Below are positions 26,029-35,820 of a stretch of 64,000 bases of DNA, one piece after another. The stretch spans positions 273,893-337,892 of the forward strand of contig NZ_FXTI01000003.1 in the NCBI RefSeq assembly GCF_900182565.1. The letters are read 5' to 3'. The notes under the pieces are model-generated. The model was not told the origin of the DNA. It did no database searches and worked only from the letters and a program-made list of their open reading frames with translations. The DNA is from Melghirimyces algeriensis (GTDB lineage: Bacteria > Bacillota > Bacilli > Thermoactinomycetales > DSM-45169). Position 1 is the first letter of the stretch. Each line of letters starts with the position of its first letter. The position numbers were made by a program, and so were the translations under genes.

Positions 26029-26303
26029 TTGGTACCCTCTCCTTCCCCTTGTTTGGATTTCCAACCGTGATATCCTCCAGGTAAAATGCTGACCGATACC
26101 CCGTTTTCCTCTAAAATTTCCTTTGCTTTTTGACTGCGTTGGCCTCCGTAGTTGCAAACGACTGTGACCTCATGTTCCTGCCATTCGAAACTCTTCTCAG
26201 TCAGTTCTTCCAAGGGAACAGAGATGGCACCATCAACATGGCCTTGCTCATACTCATCTCGATCCCGTACATCCACCAGAAGCGTTTTTTTATCCTTCTT
26301 CAT
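26025..26303 (-). CDS. Single-domain rhodanese
   Basis: 92 residues. VDVRDRDEYEQGHVDGAISVPL is the rhodanese CH2A region. The active Cys is C50 in VVCNYGGQRS, a six-residue loop that binds a persulfide, and GYHGWK ends the domain. It carries sulfane sulfur between proteins. It has AGGAGGTTTGATTC before its ATG and couples to the MBL gene. Confidence 0.92.
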   Translation of the reverse strand: MKKDKKTLLVDVRDRDEYEQGHVDGAISVPLEELTEKSFEWQEHEVTVVCNYGGQRSQKAKEILEENGVSVSILPGGYHGWKSKQGEGEGTK

Positions 26304-26322
26304 GAATCAAACCTCCTCTTAT

Positions 26323-26976
26323 TCATTCCGGAATCGAAAGGACTTTCCACTCCCGGATTCCTTCCTCCAATCGAACGGCTTGATATCCGTGAGATCGAAG
26401 TTGGTCCACTGCTTGGGCAGCATACACACAATATCGTCCACGACAGTAAGCCACGATTTTTTGCTCTGGTGGGAGCTGCTTCAAATGTTGCTCCAATTCA
26501 GTGATGGGAACAGAATAAGCTCCCGGAATATGGGCGTATTCGTATTCTTCCTTCGGTCGAACGTCAATCAGTATGACGTCTTCGTTTTGCATCCGGTCTT
26601 GAAGTCCTTCCAGGCTAATTGCTTCCAATTCTCCTCGATAAAATTGCTCGCGAAGCTGTTTCACTTCCGCCAATAGCTCTTCTGCCAGTTCCTGCATGAG
26701 AAGGAGCAACCGAGAGGTGGTGGAACTGGATAAACGGTAAATAGCGTAAGTACCTTTTTTTTCGAAAATAACCAAGCGAGCTTCCAGCAAGGTTTGCAGA
26801 TGTTGCGAGACATTGGCCACGCTCATCATGGTCTCTCGGGATAATGTCTCCACACTTTTCGGTCCCTGCGATAGTAAATCCAAAAGTTCCAATCGTCGGG
26901 GGCTGGACAGGGCTTTGCCGATCCGGGCAAATTGTCCATAAATCCCGTCTTTCAGCATCCGCACATCTTCTTTCAT
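26323..26976 (-). CDS. ArsR regulator fused to a rhodanese domain
   Basis: 217 residues. The first ~95 form an ArsR winged helix (LSSPRRLELLDLLSQGPKSVETLSRETMMSVANVSQHLQTL). Residues ~118-215 form a rhodanese with active-loop Cys178 and Cys183 (AYCRGRYC). Such fusions are thought to sense persulfide through the rhodanese cysteine and release DNA. It heads the operon with a rhodanese, a persulfide dioxygenase and an MFS carrier. The operator candidate is 26991-27010. Confidence 0.9.
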   Translation of the reverse strand: MKEDVRMLKDGIYGQFARIGKALSSPRRLELLDLLSQGPKSVETLSRETMMSVANVSQHLQTLLEARLVIFEKKGTYAIYRLSSSTTSRLLLLMQELAEELLAEVKQLREQFYRGELEAISLEGLQDRMQNEDVILIDVRPKEEYEYAHIPGAYSVPITELEQHLKQLPPEQKIVAYCRGRYCVYAAQAVDQLRSHGYQAVRLEEGIREWKVLSIPE

Positions 26977-26990
26977 GGGCTCCCTCCATT

Positions 26991-27010
26991 ATTCAATTGA
27001 TTTATTGAAT
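26991..27010 (-). promoter_or_regulatory. Operator of the ArsR-rhodanese operon
   Basis: ATTCAAT-6-ATTGAAT is a perfect 7-bp inverted repeat, 14 bp before the regulator's ATG. AT-rich dyads of this kind are normal for BigR/ArsR sulfide sensors. Confidence 0.6.
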
Positions 27011-27215
27011 TAAAGATAGCATATCACATTGTCCCATTTCAAGTGGTAGGAGAACAATGAAGGAGTACCGAATAATAAATCGGGAAAGGAACTTCGGTTA
27101 TTTTCAAGTACTTTTATCATCTATACCAAGAGAAAATCGCCTTGAGCAAGATTAAAGTTCCGACTCTGACGCTTCTAAGAACTTTACTCACTAAAGATAA
27201 AGGAGGATTCACTTC

Positions 27216-27543
27216 ATGGGCCGAGCCATTATCTTGTTTCTGATCGCGGGACTCGCTGAAATCGGTGGGGGGTATCTGATTTGGTTGTAATTGCGGGAGG
27301 GAAAATCGGCTTGGATCGGGGGGGATCGGCGGTGTTGTGTTGGCGTTATATGGCGTGATTGCAACCTTGCAGACCTTCCCGTCCTTTGGCCGGGTGTATG
27401 CCGCGTATGGAGGGGTGTTCATTCTGGTTTCTATTTTATGGGGTTGGGGGATCGACCAAAAGACCCCGGATCGTTACGACTGGATCGGGGCCAGCATCTG
27501 CCTGATCGGTGTGTCCGTGATGTTGTGGGCCCCTCGAAATTAA
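27216..27543 (+). pseudogene. YnfA/UPF0060 small membrane protein, broken
   Basis: The reading starts MGRAIILFLIAGLAEIGGGYLIWL and meets TAA at 27288. It continues LREGKSAWIGG and then needs one G removed from the seven-G run at 27318-27324 to reach IGGVVLALYGVIATLQTFP, which ends in MLWAPRN. This is the full length of the YnfA family (small multidrug-type membrane protein, ~108 residues). The ribosome site AAGGAGG is intact. Two lesions make decay likely, though the G-run shift alone might be a sequencing error. Confidence 0.7.
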
Positions 27544-27562
27544 ACGGCCCAGGAGGAGTGCT

Positions 27563-30499
27563 ATGAAGAATTATTGGGATCCTGAAGCGCTGATCGAGCA
27601 ATTTACGATTCTTCCAAAGGAACAAATGTGGATCGAAGAAAAGCGTTTGGATAATCGACTGGGCTTTGCCGTTCTCTTCAAAGTGTTCCAGCAAGAAGCC
27701 CGTTTCCCGGCCAATCCTAAAGAAGTGCCGATGGGGGTCGTCCGCTTTCTCGCTAAACAGTTAAAGGTGCCCATAGCGACATGGGACCAATACCTTGGAA
27801 GGAAAGGACAGGAACCAGCCATCGCGCGGAGATCCGTCGCCATTTTGGATTTCGGGATGGGTCTCTTCAAGATGAAACGGAAATCATCCAATGGTTGCTC
27901 CCTCAGGTTTGGGATCACGCCCAGGACGAAGAGGCGTTACAAGCCGTTGTATATGCGGAATATCGGCGGCGTAAAGTGGAACCACCCCCGGATGGTCAAC
28001 TCGGACGCCTAGTTCGTTCAGCAATACGGACGCAGGAGCAACAGTTTTTCGTAGAGACGTACCAGAAGCTCTCTGCGGGTTCTGTCGCCCGAGTGGATGC
28101 TCTCATCGACTCCTGGGCGGAAATGGAGGAGGTGTGGAGAGTAACGATCCCTCGGAAGCGATCACCTTCCGGAAGTTGACGCTGGGACCCGGACGCGCTT
28201 GCAAAGAGAGCCTGCTTCTGGAGATCCGAAAGTTAAAGACCATCCGTCACCTGGAACTCCCGGCGGACTTGCTGTCCCACGTACCCACGAAGATGCTGAA
28301 ACGATATCGGATGCGGGCTGTCTCAGAGGAGCTTCGGGAACTTCGTCGGCATCAGCCACCGGTTCGGTACTCATTATTCGCCGCCTTCTTTTGGTCCCGG
28401 GCCCAGGAGATTACGGATAGTTTGGTGGAATTGTTAATCACCATTGTCCATAACATCCGGATCCGGTCCGAACGAAAAGTGGAACGGGAGCTGTTGCATG
28501 AAGTGAAGCGGGTGCGGGGAAAGAGAGACTTGCTGGTGCAACTCTTGGAGGCGACGCTGGGCCACCCAGATGGCATCATTGGAGAGGTCCTATATTCCGT
28601 AGTCGATCCCGAAACTCTGCTTGACCTGTTGAAGGAGTTGAAGTACACCCAATTGGTCTACAAGGAAAAAGTATACGTCAAGATGCGAGCCTCTTACAGC
28701 CAATCCTACCGCCGGGCCCTTGCCGACCTCCTGGAGATCCTAACGTTCCGTTCCAATAACGAAATCCACCGACCGGTGCTCGCCGCTTTGAAGCTCGTGA
28801 AACAGTACATTGGAACGAACCAGAAGTATTTCCCCGTCACCGATGAGGTGCCCATCGAGGGGGTGATCCGTCCGATGTGGCGGGAGACGGTTTTGGAGAC
28901 CGATCCGCAGGGCCGACCCAGGGTCAACCGGATCAACTACGAAATCTGTGTCTTCCATGCGTTGCGGGATCAATTGCGGTGCAAAGAGATCTGGGTAGTC
29001 GGAGCGGACCGCTACCGCAACCCGGAGGAGGATTTACCCGATGATTTTGAAGCCCGCCGGCAGGAGCACTACCACACCTTGCAACAGCCTTTGGATGCCG
29101 ATGCCTTTATCGCTCAAATGAAGAAAGCCCAGCATGCGGCTTTGTCACAACTGAATCAAGGACTTCCCAGGAATAAAAAAGTGGCCGTGACCCCTCACAA
29201 AGGTGGCTGGATCTCCGTTTCCCCTTTGGAGGCTCAGCCGGAACCAAAACAACTCTCCCGGTTAAAACAGGAAATTGCCCGTCGTTGGTGGATGGTCAAG
29301 CTTATCGATTTGTTGAAGGAAGCGGATTTGCGTGTGGGCTTTACAGACGCCTTTCAGTCGTTGGCCACCCATGAACGCCTGGACCGGAAGGTTATCCAGA
29401 AGCGGCTGCTGCTGTGTCTATACGGGTTGGGCACCAACATGGGGTTGAAGCGGGTCGCCGCCGGTAACCCCGATGTGACCTACAAGGATCTGTTGTACAT
29501 CAAGCGGAAGTTCATCCATCGGGACAACGTGAAGGGCGCGATCGCCGAAGTCGTGAACCACATCCTCAAGGAGCGACTGGAGGAGGTTTGGGGCGAGGCT
29601 ACGACCAGCTGTGCGTCCGACTCGAAGAAGTTCGGTGCCTGGGATCAAAACCTGATGACGGAATGGCACATCCGCTACCGCGGCCGCGGGGTAATGGTCT
29701 ATTGGCATGTGGAGGAGAAATCCGCCTGTATCTACTCTCAACTGAAAACCTGTTCCTCTTCGGAGGTCGCGGCCATGATCGAAGGTCTGTTGCGCCATTG
29801 CACCGACAAGGATGTGGAGAAGAACTACGTGGACACCCACGGGCAAAGCGAGGTAGCCTTTGCTTTCTGCCATCTGTTGAACTTCCAACTAATGCCCCGG
29901 TTTAAAAATATCGGATCCCAGCGGCTCTACAAGCCGGAGGCGGGGTCCGCAGAGGCCTATCCAAACCTGCAACCGGTGTTGGCCAAGAACCCGATCCGAT
30001 GGGATCTGATCTGGCACCAATACGATCAGATGGTGAAGTATGCCACGGCTCTTCGTTTGGGAACGGCGGAGACAGAGGCGATTCTAAAGCGATTCCAGCA
30101 GAACCGTTCCCACCCCACGTACCAAGCGTTAAGCGAACTGGGTAAAGTCGTGAAGACAATTTTTACCTGCAATCCGAAGAAGTCCGCCGTGAAATCCACT
30201 AAGGGTTGAATGTCGTGGAGAATTGGAACTCCGCCAACCATTTTATCTTCTTCGGGCGAAGCGGCGAAATCACCAAAAATCAGCCGGAGGAACAGGAGAT
30301 CGCCATTCTCTGCCTCCATCTACTCCAGAACTGTTTAGTCTATATGAATACCTTGAAGATCCAGCATCTCCTGAAAGAAAAATCGTGGAGAGAGACCATG
30401 ACCCCCGAGGATTTCCGGGCACTCTCCCCGCTGATTTACAGCCATATCAACCCTTATGGCGAGTTTAATGTCGACTTAACTCAACGACTTGCATTGTAG
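27563..30499 (+). pseudogene. tnpA: Tn3-family transposase, multiply frameshifted
   Basis: About 975 codons, the usual TnpA length. N-terminal DUF4158 segment: WIEEKRLDNRLGFAVLFKVFQQEARFP and RTGTSHRAEIRRHFGFRDG. Catalytic DDE region: SDSKKFGAWDQNLMTEWHIRYRGRGVMVYWHVE; C-terminus: GLNVVENWNSANHFIFFGRSGEI and PLIYSHINPYGEF. The frame changes near 27800, 28135 and 30160, and a TAA stands at 30200-30202 in place of the usual Glu codon (REIHEGLN). It has an AGGAGG site before the first ATG. It cannot make a full protein. Confidence 0.88.
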
Positions 30500-30513
30500 A
30501 GAGGAGATCCATC

Positions 30514-31222
30514 ATGATCGAGCATCGGACACCCGCCCACAAAAAGGCCAAGGAATTGGCCAAGTACTTGCGCGGGGAACGGCCGAACTATGATTACCTG
30601 AAAAGTGTCTTCCGCCACCTGAGAAACTGAATTGGAAGTGGAGGTGCCCCAGGCACCCAAAAAACTGCCCTATGTTCCTACCGAGGAGGAAATTCGACGG
30701 TATTACGAAGCGGTGTGGAAAGCGAAAAATATTCAGGACATGATGATCATCAAAACCCTTCTTTATACTGGAGTCCGGGTGAGTGAACTGGTCGGAATCC
30801 GCCTGACGGATGTCGACTTGCAGCATTGTCAGATCCGGATCAATCAAGGTAAGGGCAAGAAAGATCGGGTGGTCCCATTTCCGCCAGCCTTCAAAGAAAC
30901 GTTGGCTCTCCATATCCAGCATGCTAAACAAAACGGAGGCACCTACCTATTTGAATCCAATTGGAAAAAGAAATACACGGACCGCGGGATCCGTAAAATC
31001 CTCAAAAAGTATTCCGACCAGGCGGGGATGGAACAATCCATCTCCCCCCACAAGCTCCGTCACTTTTTGCTGACCTGCTTGAAAAAGAAAGGGATCGACG
31101 ATGCCTTAATCCAGCCGTACTCAGGGCATGCCAGTCGGCAGTCCTTGGAGGTTTATTCGAAGTTAGCGATCACAGAGGCGCAAGGAGAATATAACCGAGT
31201 GATCCACGAGTTTCCGGTATAA
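30514..31222 (+). pseudogene. TnpI-like tyrosine recombinase, frameshifted
   Basis: Starts MIEHRTPAHKKAKELAKYL, stops at 30628-30630, and continues one frame over from ELEVEVPQAPKKLPYVP to HEFPV at 31222. Removing one T near 30626 restores RNELEVEV. Catalytic residues of the XerC/D family are visible: Arg in TGVRVSEL, H-x-x-R in HKLRH, GH in YSGHAS and Tyr in LEVYSKL. In Tn4430-type elements such a recombinase resolves cointegrates. It follows tnpA by 14 bp. Confidence 0.78.
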
Positions 31223-31311
31223 AAAAGCCACCCTCATAAATAAGGACGAATTAAATCCCATTTATTGTATGTATTGCGGATTTCGTAGCATTGCTAGTTC
31301 TGCCCCGTTAA

Positions 31312-31353
31312 GGCGATCAGAAGCCACAAAAAACCCGGCATCCTGTACGTTAA
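31312..31353 (+). repeat. Internal degenerate copy of the terminal repeat
   Basis: GGCGATCAGAAGCC, A-run, and TGTACGTTAAGGAGCCGG resemble the right end read inward (GGGGTCAGCGGACC, A-run, TGTACGCTAAAGAGCCGG) with a small insertion. It may mark an older boundary to the left of the rph gene. It also forms part of the terminator at 31328-31367. Confidence 0.4.
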
Positions 31354-31367
31354 GGAGCCGGGTTTTT
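31328..31367 (+). terminator. Terminator after the recombinase gene
   Basis: CCCGGC-A-TCCT pairs with AGGA-GCCGGG, preceded by six A and followed by five T. 31368-31754 holds no gene; it contains the AT-rich leader of rph. Confidence 0.8.
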
Positions 31368-31754
31368 GGAGGAGTCGTCGGTAGAATCTCCGTCTACGCT
31401 TCCTTATTTTAACTTTCTAAAATAAATGGGTATAAATTGATATTATATTTTTCTTTGACTGGAACGAAGAAATTCAAAAGAATCAGGTGGATGGGCAAGA
31501 AATCGCGGTGTTGAGCCTTATACGTCTCTCCCAATTTAATTATACAATATAGATAGGATTAGATATAGACTGTTTATTCTTAAAGATACGTTATAGAATT
31601 TATGCATATTCTGACTTATGCATATGCTTTGCAACTCGCAAGGGACTATTATCGAACCGACTCTAATACAAACTCCAAAAAAATTAGAGATATGCTCCAG
31701 ATCACCAAAGGTGGAATTGCGACAGATAGAGTCTGAAAGAAGGAGAGAATTGAA

Positions 31755-34367
31755 ATGGGTTCCTATGTTATCAGTTTTCAGGAGATTGATACGCAACATT
31801 TGCTGGTCGGAAGAAAAGGGTGGAATTTAGGAGAACTATCGAAGATTCATGGAATACAAGTGCCAGAAGGATTTTGTGTTACGACAGAAGCCTATCAAAA
31901 AGCCCTCAAACAAAACGAAGCCTTCCACGCATTGTTGGATCAACTAACATTGCTAAAAGTAGAAGATCGAGATCAAATTGGTGAAATCAGCAGGAAGATT
32001 CGACAAATCATTATGGAAGTAGAAATTCCTTCCGATGTTGTGAAAGAAGTTGCTCACTATCTCTCCCAGTTTGGCGCTGAACATGCTTATGCAGTGCGTT
32101 CCAGTGCAACTGCTGAAGATTTGCCACATGCCTCTTTTGCTGGTCAACAAGACACCTATTTAAATATCATTGGAAAAGAAGCCATCCTGCAACATATCAG
32201 CAAATGTTGGGCTTCCCTTTTCACGGATCGCGCAGTAATTTACCGAATCCAAAACGGATTTGATCACAGCCAAGTTGACCTATCCGTTATCATTCAACGG
32301 ATGATTTTCCCACAAGCTTCAGGAATTTTATTTACTGCTGATCCGATTACTTCCAATCGAAAGCTACTATCTATCGATGCTAGCTTTGGACTAGGAGAGG
32401 CCCTTGTCTCCGGGTTGGTATCTGCCGATTGCTATAAGGTACAAGAAGATAAAATCGTCGATAAGATGATAGCAACCAAAAAATTGGCTGTTTATGGACG
32501 AAAAGAAGGTGGGACAGAGACACAGCAGATCGATCCTGATCAGCAAAAGACGCAAACACTTACTGAACAACAAATTTTACAACTGGCACGTATCGGAAGA
32601 CAGATTGAAGCTTATTTTGGTTGCCCACAAGATATCGAATGGTGTTTGGTTGATGATACATTTTATATTGTCCAGAGTCGTCCAATCACTGCTTTATACC
32701 CCATCCCTAAAGCGAATGATCAAGAAAATCACGTCTATGTATCTGTTGGTCATCAGCAAATGATGATCGACCCCATGAAACCGTTGGGATTGTCTTTTTT
32801 CCTGTTAACGACTCATGCACCCATGCAAACAGCTGGTGGAAGATTGTTTGTTGATATCACACATAATCTGGCTTCACCTGTTAGCAGAGAAATTTTATTA
32901 GATACCCTGGGACAATCCGATCCGCTCATAAAAGACGCACTTATGACCATAATAGAGCGGGAAGATTTTATAAAATCGTTACCAAATGATAGAAAAGAAC
33001 AGAGTCCCGGTAAAAACAATAAAGGTATGTCGCCTGCCGGTTTTCAAGCACAAATCGAAAACGATCCGACAATCGTTTCTGATTTGATTAAGAGCAGTCA
33101 AACATCGATAGAAGAGTTAAAGTATAATATCCAAACGAAATCAGGACCGGATTTATTTGATTTTATTCTAGAAGATATCCAGCGATTAAAGAAGGTTTTA
33201 TTTGATCCACAAAGCTTGGGTGTGATTCAAGTTGCTATGAATGCTTCATCATGGATCAATGAAAAAATGAACAAGTGGTTAGGTGAAAAAAACGCAGCAG
33301 ACACGCTTTCTCTATCTGTACCAAACGATATTACTTCGGAAATGGGTCTGGCGCTACTGGACGTCGCAGATGTGATTCGTCCTTATCCAGAAGTAATTGA
33401 TTATTTACGGCATGTAAAAGATGATAACTTTTTGGATAAACTGGTCAATTTTGATGGTGGGCAGGAGACCCAAAACGCTATCCTTGCTTATCTCAACAAA
33501 TACGGAATGCGATGTGCCGGAGAAATCGATATTACGAAAACTCGTTGGAGCGAAAAACCAACTACACTCATCCCCATGATTCTCAATAACATCAAAAACT
33601 TTGAACATAATGCTGGCAATCGGAAGTTTGAGCAAGGGCGACAGAAAGCTTTGAAAAAAGAACAAGAGTTATTAGATCGGTTGAAACAACTACCGGATGG
33701 TAAACGAAAAGGCAAAGAGACAAAACGAATGATCAGCCTAATCCGGAATTTCATCGGTTATCGTGAATATCCAAAATACGGCATGGTTAATCGCTACTTC
33801 GTTTATAAGCAGGCTTTACTCAAACAAGCCGAACAACTCGTACAAGCCAACGTTATTCATGAAAAAGAAGATATATACTATCTCACTTTTGAAGAACTTC
33901 GCGAAGTTGTACGCACAAATAAACTGGAATACCAGATCATTAGCAAACGAAAAGACGAGTACAAATTATATGAAAAACTGACTCCCCCGCGTGTTATCAC
34001 GTCTGATGGTGAAATCATTACGGGTGAGTACAAACGGGAAAATCTCCCAGCTGAAGCGATTGTAGGTCTGCCTGTTTCTTCCGGAGTTACAGAGGGACGA
34101 GCACGTGTCATCTTAAACATGGAAGATGCTGATCTAGAAGAAGGAGATATATTAGTCACTTCCTTTACTGATCCTGGCTGGACACCATTGTTTGTGTCCA
34201 TAAAAGGTCTTGTCACCGAAGTTGGTGGACTGATGACCCACGGAGCAGTTATCGCACGTGAATATGGCCTGCCAGCAGTTGTCGGAGTGGAAAATGCCAC
34301 CAAGCTAATAAAAGATGGGCAACGTATTCGAGTAAATGGAACAGATGGCTATATCGAAATATTATGA
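31755..34367 (+). CDS. rph: Rifamycin-inactivating phosphotransferase
   Basis: 870 residues, the length of Listeria RPH. It uses ATP to phosphorylate rifampicin on its ansa bridge and makes it inactive. Domain order: ATP-grasp PEP-synthase-like domain (residues ~1-315; GRKGWNLGELSKIHGIQVPEGFCVTTEAY, YAVRSSATAEDLPHASFAGQQDTYLN), rifampicin-binding domain (~325-755), and swivelling His domain with the catalytic His829 in GGLMTHGAVIAREYGLPAVVG. PEP synthase has the same plan but a different middle domain. The ribosome site AGAAGGAGAG fits the ATG at 31755. The gene has no frameshift, unlike its transposon neighbours, which suggests selection. Confidence 0.9.
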   Translation: MGSYVISFQEIDTQHLLVGRKGWNLGELSKIHGIQVPEGFCVTTEAYQKALKQNEAFHALLDQLTLLKVEDRDQIGEISRKIRQIIMEVEIPSDVVKEVAHYLSQFGAEHAYAVRSSATAEDLPHASFAGQQDTYLNIIGKEAILQHISKCWASLFTDRAVIYRIQNGFDHSQVDLSVIIQRMIFPQASGILFTADPITSNRKLLSIDASFGLGEALVSGLVSADCYKVQEDKIVDKMIATKKLAVYGRKEGGTETQQIDPDQQKTQTLTEQQILQLARIGRQIEAYFGCPQDIEWCLVDDTFYIVQSRPITALYPIPKANDQENHVYVSVGHQQMMIDPMKPLGLSFFLLTTHAPMQTAGGRLFVDITHNLASPVSREILLDTLGQSDPLIKDALMTIIEREDFIKSLPNDRKEQSPGKNNKGMSPAGFQAQIENDPTIVSDLIKSSQTSIEELKYNIQTKSGPDLFDFILEDIQRLKKVLFDPQSLGVIQVAMNASSWINEKMNKWLGEKNAADTLSLSVPNDITSEMGLALLDVADVIRPYPEVIDYLRHVKDDNFLDKLVNFDGGQETQNAILAYLNKYGMRCAGEIDITKTRWSEKPTTLIPMILNNIKNFEHNAGNRKFEQGRQKALKKEQELLDRLKQLPDGKRKGKETKRMISLIRNFIGYREYPKYGMVNRYFVYKQALLKQAEQLVQANVIHEKEDIYYLTFEELREVVRTNKLEYQIISKRKDEYKLYEKLTPPRVITSDGEIITGEYKRENLPAEAIVGLPVSSGVTEGRARVILNMEDADLEEGDILVTSFTDPGWTPLFVSIKGLVTEVGGLMTHGAVIAREYGLPAVVGVENATKLIKDGQRIRVNGTDGYIEIL

Positions 34368-34465
34368 TTGCTGAATACCTCCGGATTTAATTAATAGCAC
34401 ACTGCAGTGTTTACCAGAGCGGTATCTCGCCATCCCTACCGGGCACCATTGAAAAAAACCGGCTC

Positions 34466-34503
34466 TTTAGCGTACAATTTTCTTTTTTCGGTCCGCTGAC
34501 CCC
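34466..34503 (-). repeat. Right terminal inverted repeat (38 bp)
   Basis: Read inward (minus strand): GGGGTCAGCGGACCG ... TGTACGCTAAA. It pairs with 22058-22095, 35 of 38 bases. The five bases after it, TGCTT (34504-34508), equal those before the left end. Confidence 0.88.
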
Positions 34504-34726
34504 TGCTTCGACAGGGGCGCGCTTTTTGATGGGCGAGGAGGTGATGGAGCATACACGATCCCCCAATTAATTCCACCTAGAACTGTATATATTACATGTA
34601 TCTCGGACTACCCCCTTGTTAATGTGATCCTGAACCATCGGTTACAGGAGATCTGGGGGGGACAACGTCCTGCGTTTCGGATTCGAGGTGAAATTCAAAC
34701 CAATCAGTTGGAGGATCAGGAAGTAT
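34504..34726 (+). other. Unassigned open frame at the transposon target
   Basis: In one frame, from the target duplication, the sequence reads CFDRGALFDGRGGDGAYTIPQ, LIPPRTVYITCISDYPLVNV and ILNHRLQEIWGGQRPAFRIRG, ending in TAA near 34726. There is no start codon with a ribosome site. It may be the tail of a gene cut by the transposon, or nothing. I do not recognise the family. Confidence 0.25.
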
Positions 34727-34770
34727 AACTAAAACCTAAAGAGTGCTCCAATTTATGTAGCAATATCAAA

Positions 34771-35447
34771 TTATTGTGAACCTAGCTCCTTTAACAGAGG
34801 TAATAACCCCCATAGGTTCTGGAGAACGTATTCCGGCGATGGGAGGTCCAGGGGCCAAGAATCTTGTTGCTTTAGCCAGGCGACTTTCATGCCAGCCTGT
34901 CGGGCACCGGTAACATCGTTTATCGGATGATCACCAACGTAAAGGCACTCTTCAGGTAAAATCCCTAAACGTTTAGCACCGCGATGAAAAAGAACAGGAT
35001 CAGGCTTTTTTATTCCTTCCTCCTCTGATACAAGCACCGCATTGATATAGGGAGAGAGCCCTAATTGGTGAATATTTGCCTTTTGGAACACAGTTTCTCC
35101 ATTCGTAATAATTGCTGTCTTTAATCCTGTGTTTCTCAGTAATCGGAGAAGTTGGCGAGCGCAAGGACGGCTGACACAGTGGGGAGCGAAACTACTTTGG
35201 TATTCTTCTAACAGGCTCTCGTACGCTAAACCTTCGATTGGCCATTCCTGTAACAGTTGTTTATACACTTGGTCTTTGGTCACATACCCACCTGTATCCA
35301 ATTGAATAAACCGATTACACCACTCGTTCAACGGAACGGATTGAAGTTTGTTGTAATGCTGGTGGTACTGAGCCTGAATAAATCTGCGAAGAGACTCGCT
35401 ACGTTTAGCAATGTTTCGTCTAGATTGAACAGAACGGCTCGTATCAT
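34771..35447 (-). pseudogene. HAD-superfamily hydrolase, frameshifted and altered
   Basis: The start is MIRAVLFNLDETLLN at 35447, after AGGAGG. One base later than expected, near 35403, the frame must change to RSESLRRFIQAQYHQHYNKL, and then runs to 34771. HAD features: ITNGETVFQKANI (motif II), KKPDPVLFHRGAKRL (motif III, Lys) and YVGDHPINDVTGARQAGM (motif IV). The nucleophile Asp of motif I is Asn (FNLDET instead of FDLDGT), so even a corrected protein would lack normal phosphatase activity. Confidence 0.65.
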
Positions 35448-35752
35448 CATATCCTCCTAGCATCGGATTTTTACTTGATCATATCACAGTCAAAACTCTC
35501 TCTAGTTTGGGAGTTAAAAGCGGGGTGAGAAGTAATTGTTCCTTGAAAAAGTAAAGACATCACACAATTCTCTAAAGAAGCATGATTCTTACCCGGACCC
35601 TAAGCTCGCTGGTATCACTATATACATTAACGGTTGCTGTGCGGCGGTTCTGCCCCTATTGGTGAGTTTTGGATGCAGAATATTATCTTAATTTCATTTA
35701 CTTGTCTTCACAAGTCTGTTACAATACAAACATAAAGTGAATAGATTGTGAC

Positions 35753-35796
35753 GGCAAAGGCGCCTTCAATGTTTACCATTGGGGTGCCTTTTTGCC
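35753..35796 (+). promoter_or_regulatory. ANTAR-type attenuator before the kinase gene
   Basis: GGC(35753-35755)-AAAGGC-GCC(35762-35764) is a stem with a six-base loop, A in position 1 and G in position 4, as ANTAR proteins require. Its 3' half is part of the overlapping terminator 35753-35796, which is rich in GC and ends in TTTTT. Bound regulator would hold the antiterminator and let RNA polymerase continue. The segment 35464-35700 shows nothing else I can name. Confidence 0.65.
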
Positions 35797-35820
35797 AAAA
35801 AGGAGAAAGACGATGCGGTG

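Larger units (their letters stand above)
22058..34503. mobile_element. Tn3-family transposon carrying rph and sulfur genes
   Basis: A 12,446-bp element. The ends are 38-bp inverted repeats of Tn3 type, beginning GGGGTCA and ending TAAG (left) or TAAA (right), with 35 of 38 bases identical. A 5-bp direct duplication (TGCTT) flanks it. Inside, left to right: an MFS relic, an MFS gene, a second MFS relic, the MFS/MBL/rhodanese/ArsR operon, a broken ynfA, broken tnpA and tnpI, and intact rph. The transposase is inactivated by three frameshifts and a stop, so the element can now move only with help in trans. Confidence 0.85.

Noticed and set aside
28706..30319. Several open frames of 70-156 codons opposite the transposase
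   Set aside because: They mirror the codon pattern of the GC-richer tnpA strand and have no motifs or ribosome sites.
31618..31830. Open frame in front of rph as a leader peptide
   Set aside because: It overlaps the rph ribosome site and start in another frame and has no ribosome site of its own.
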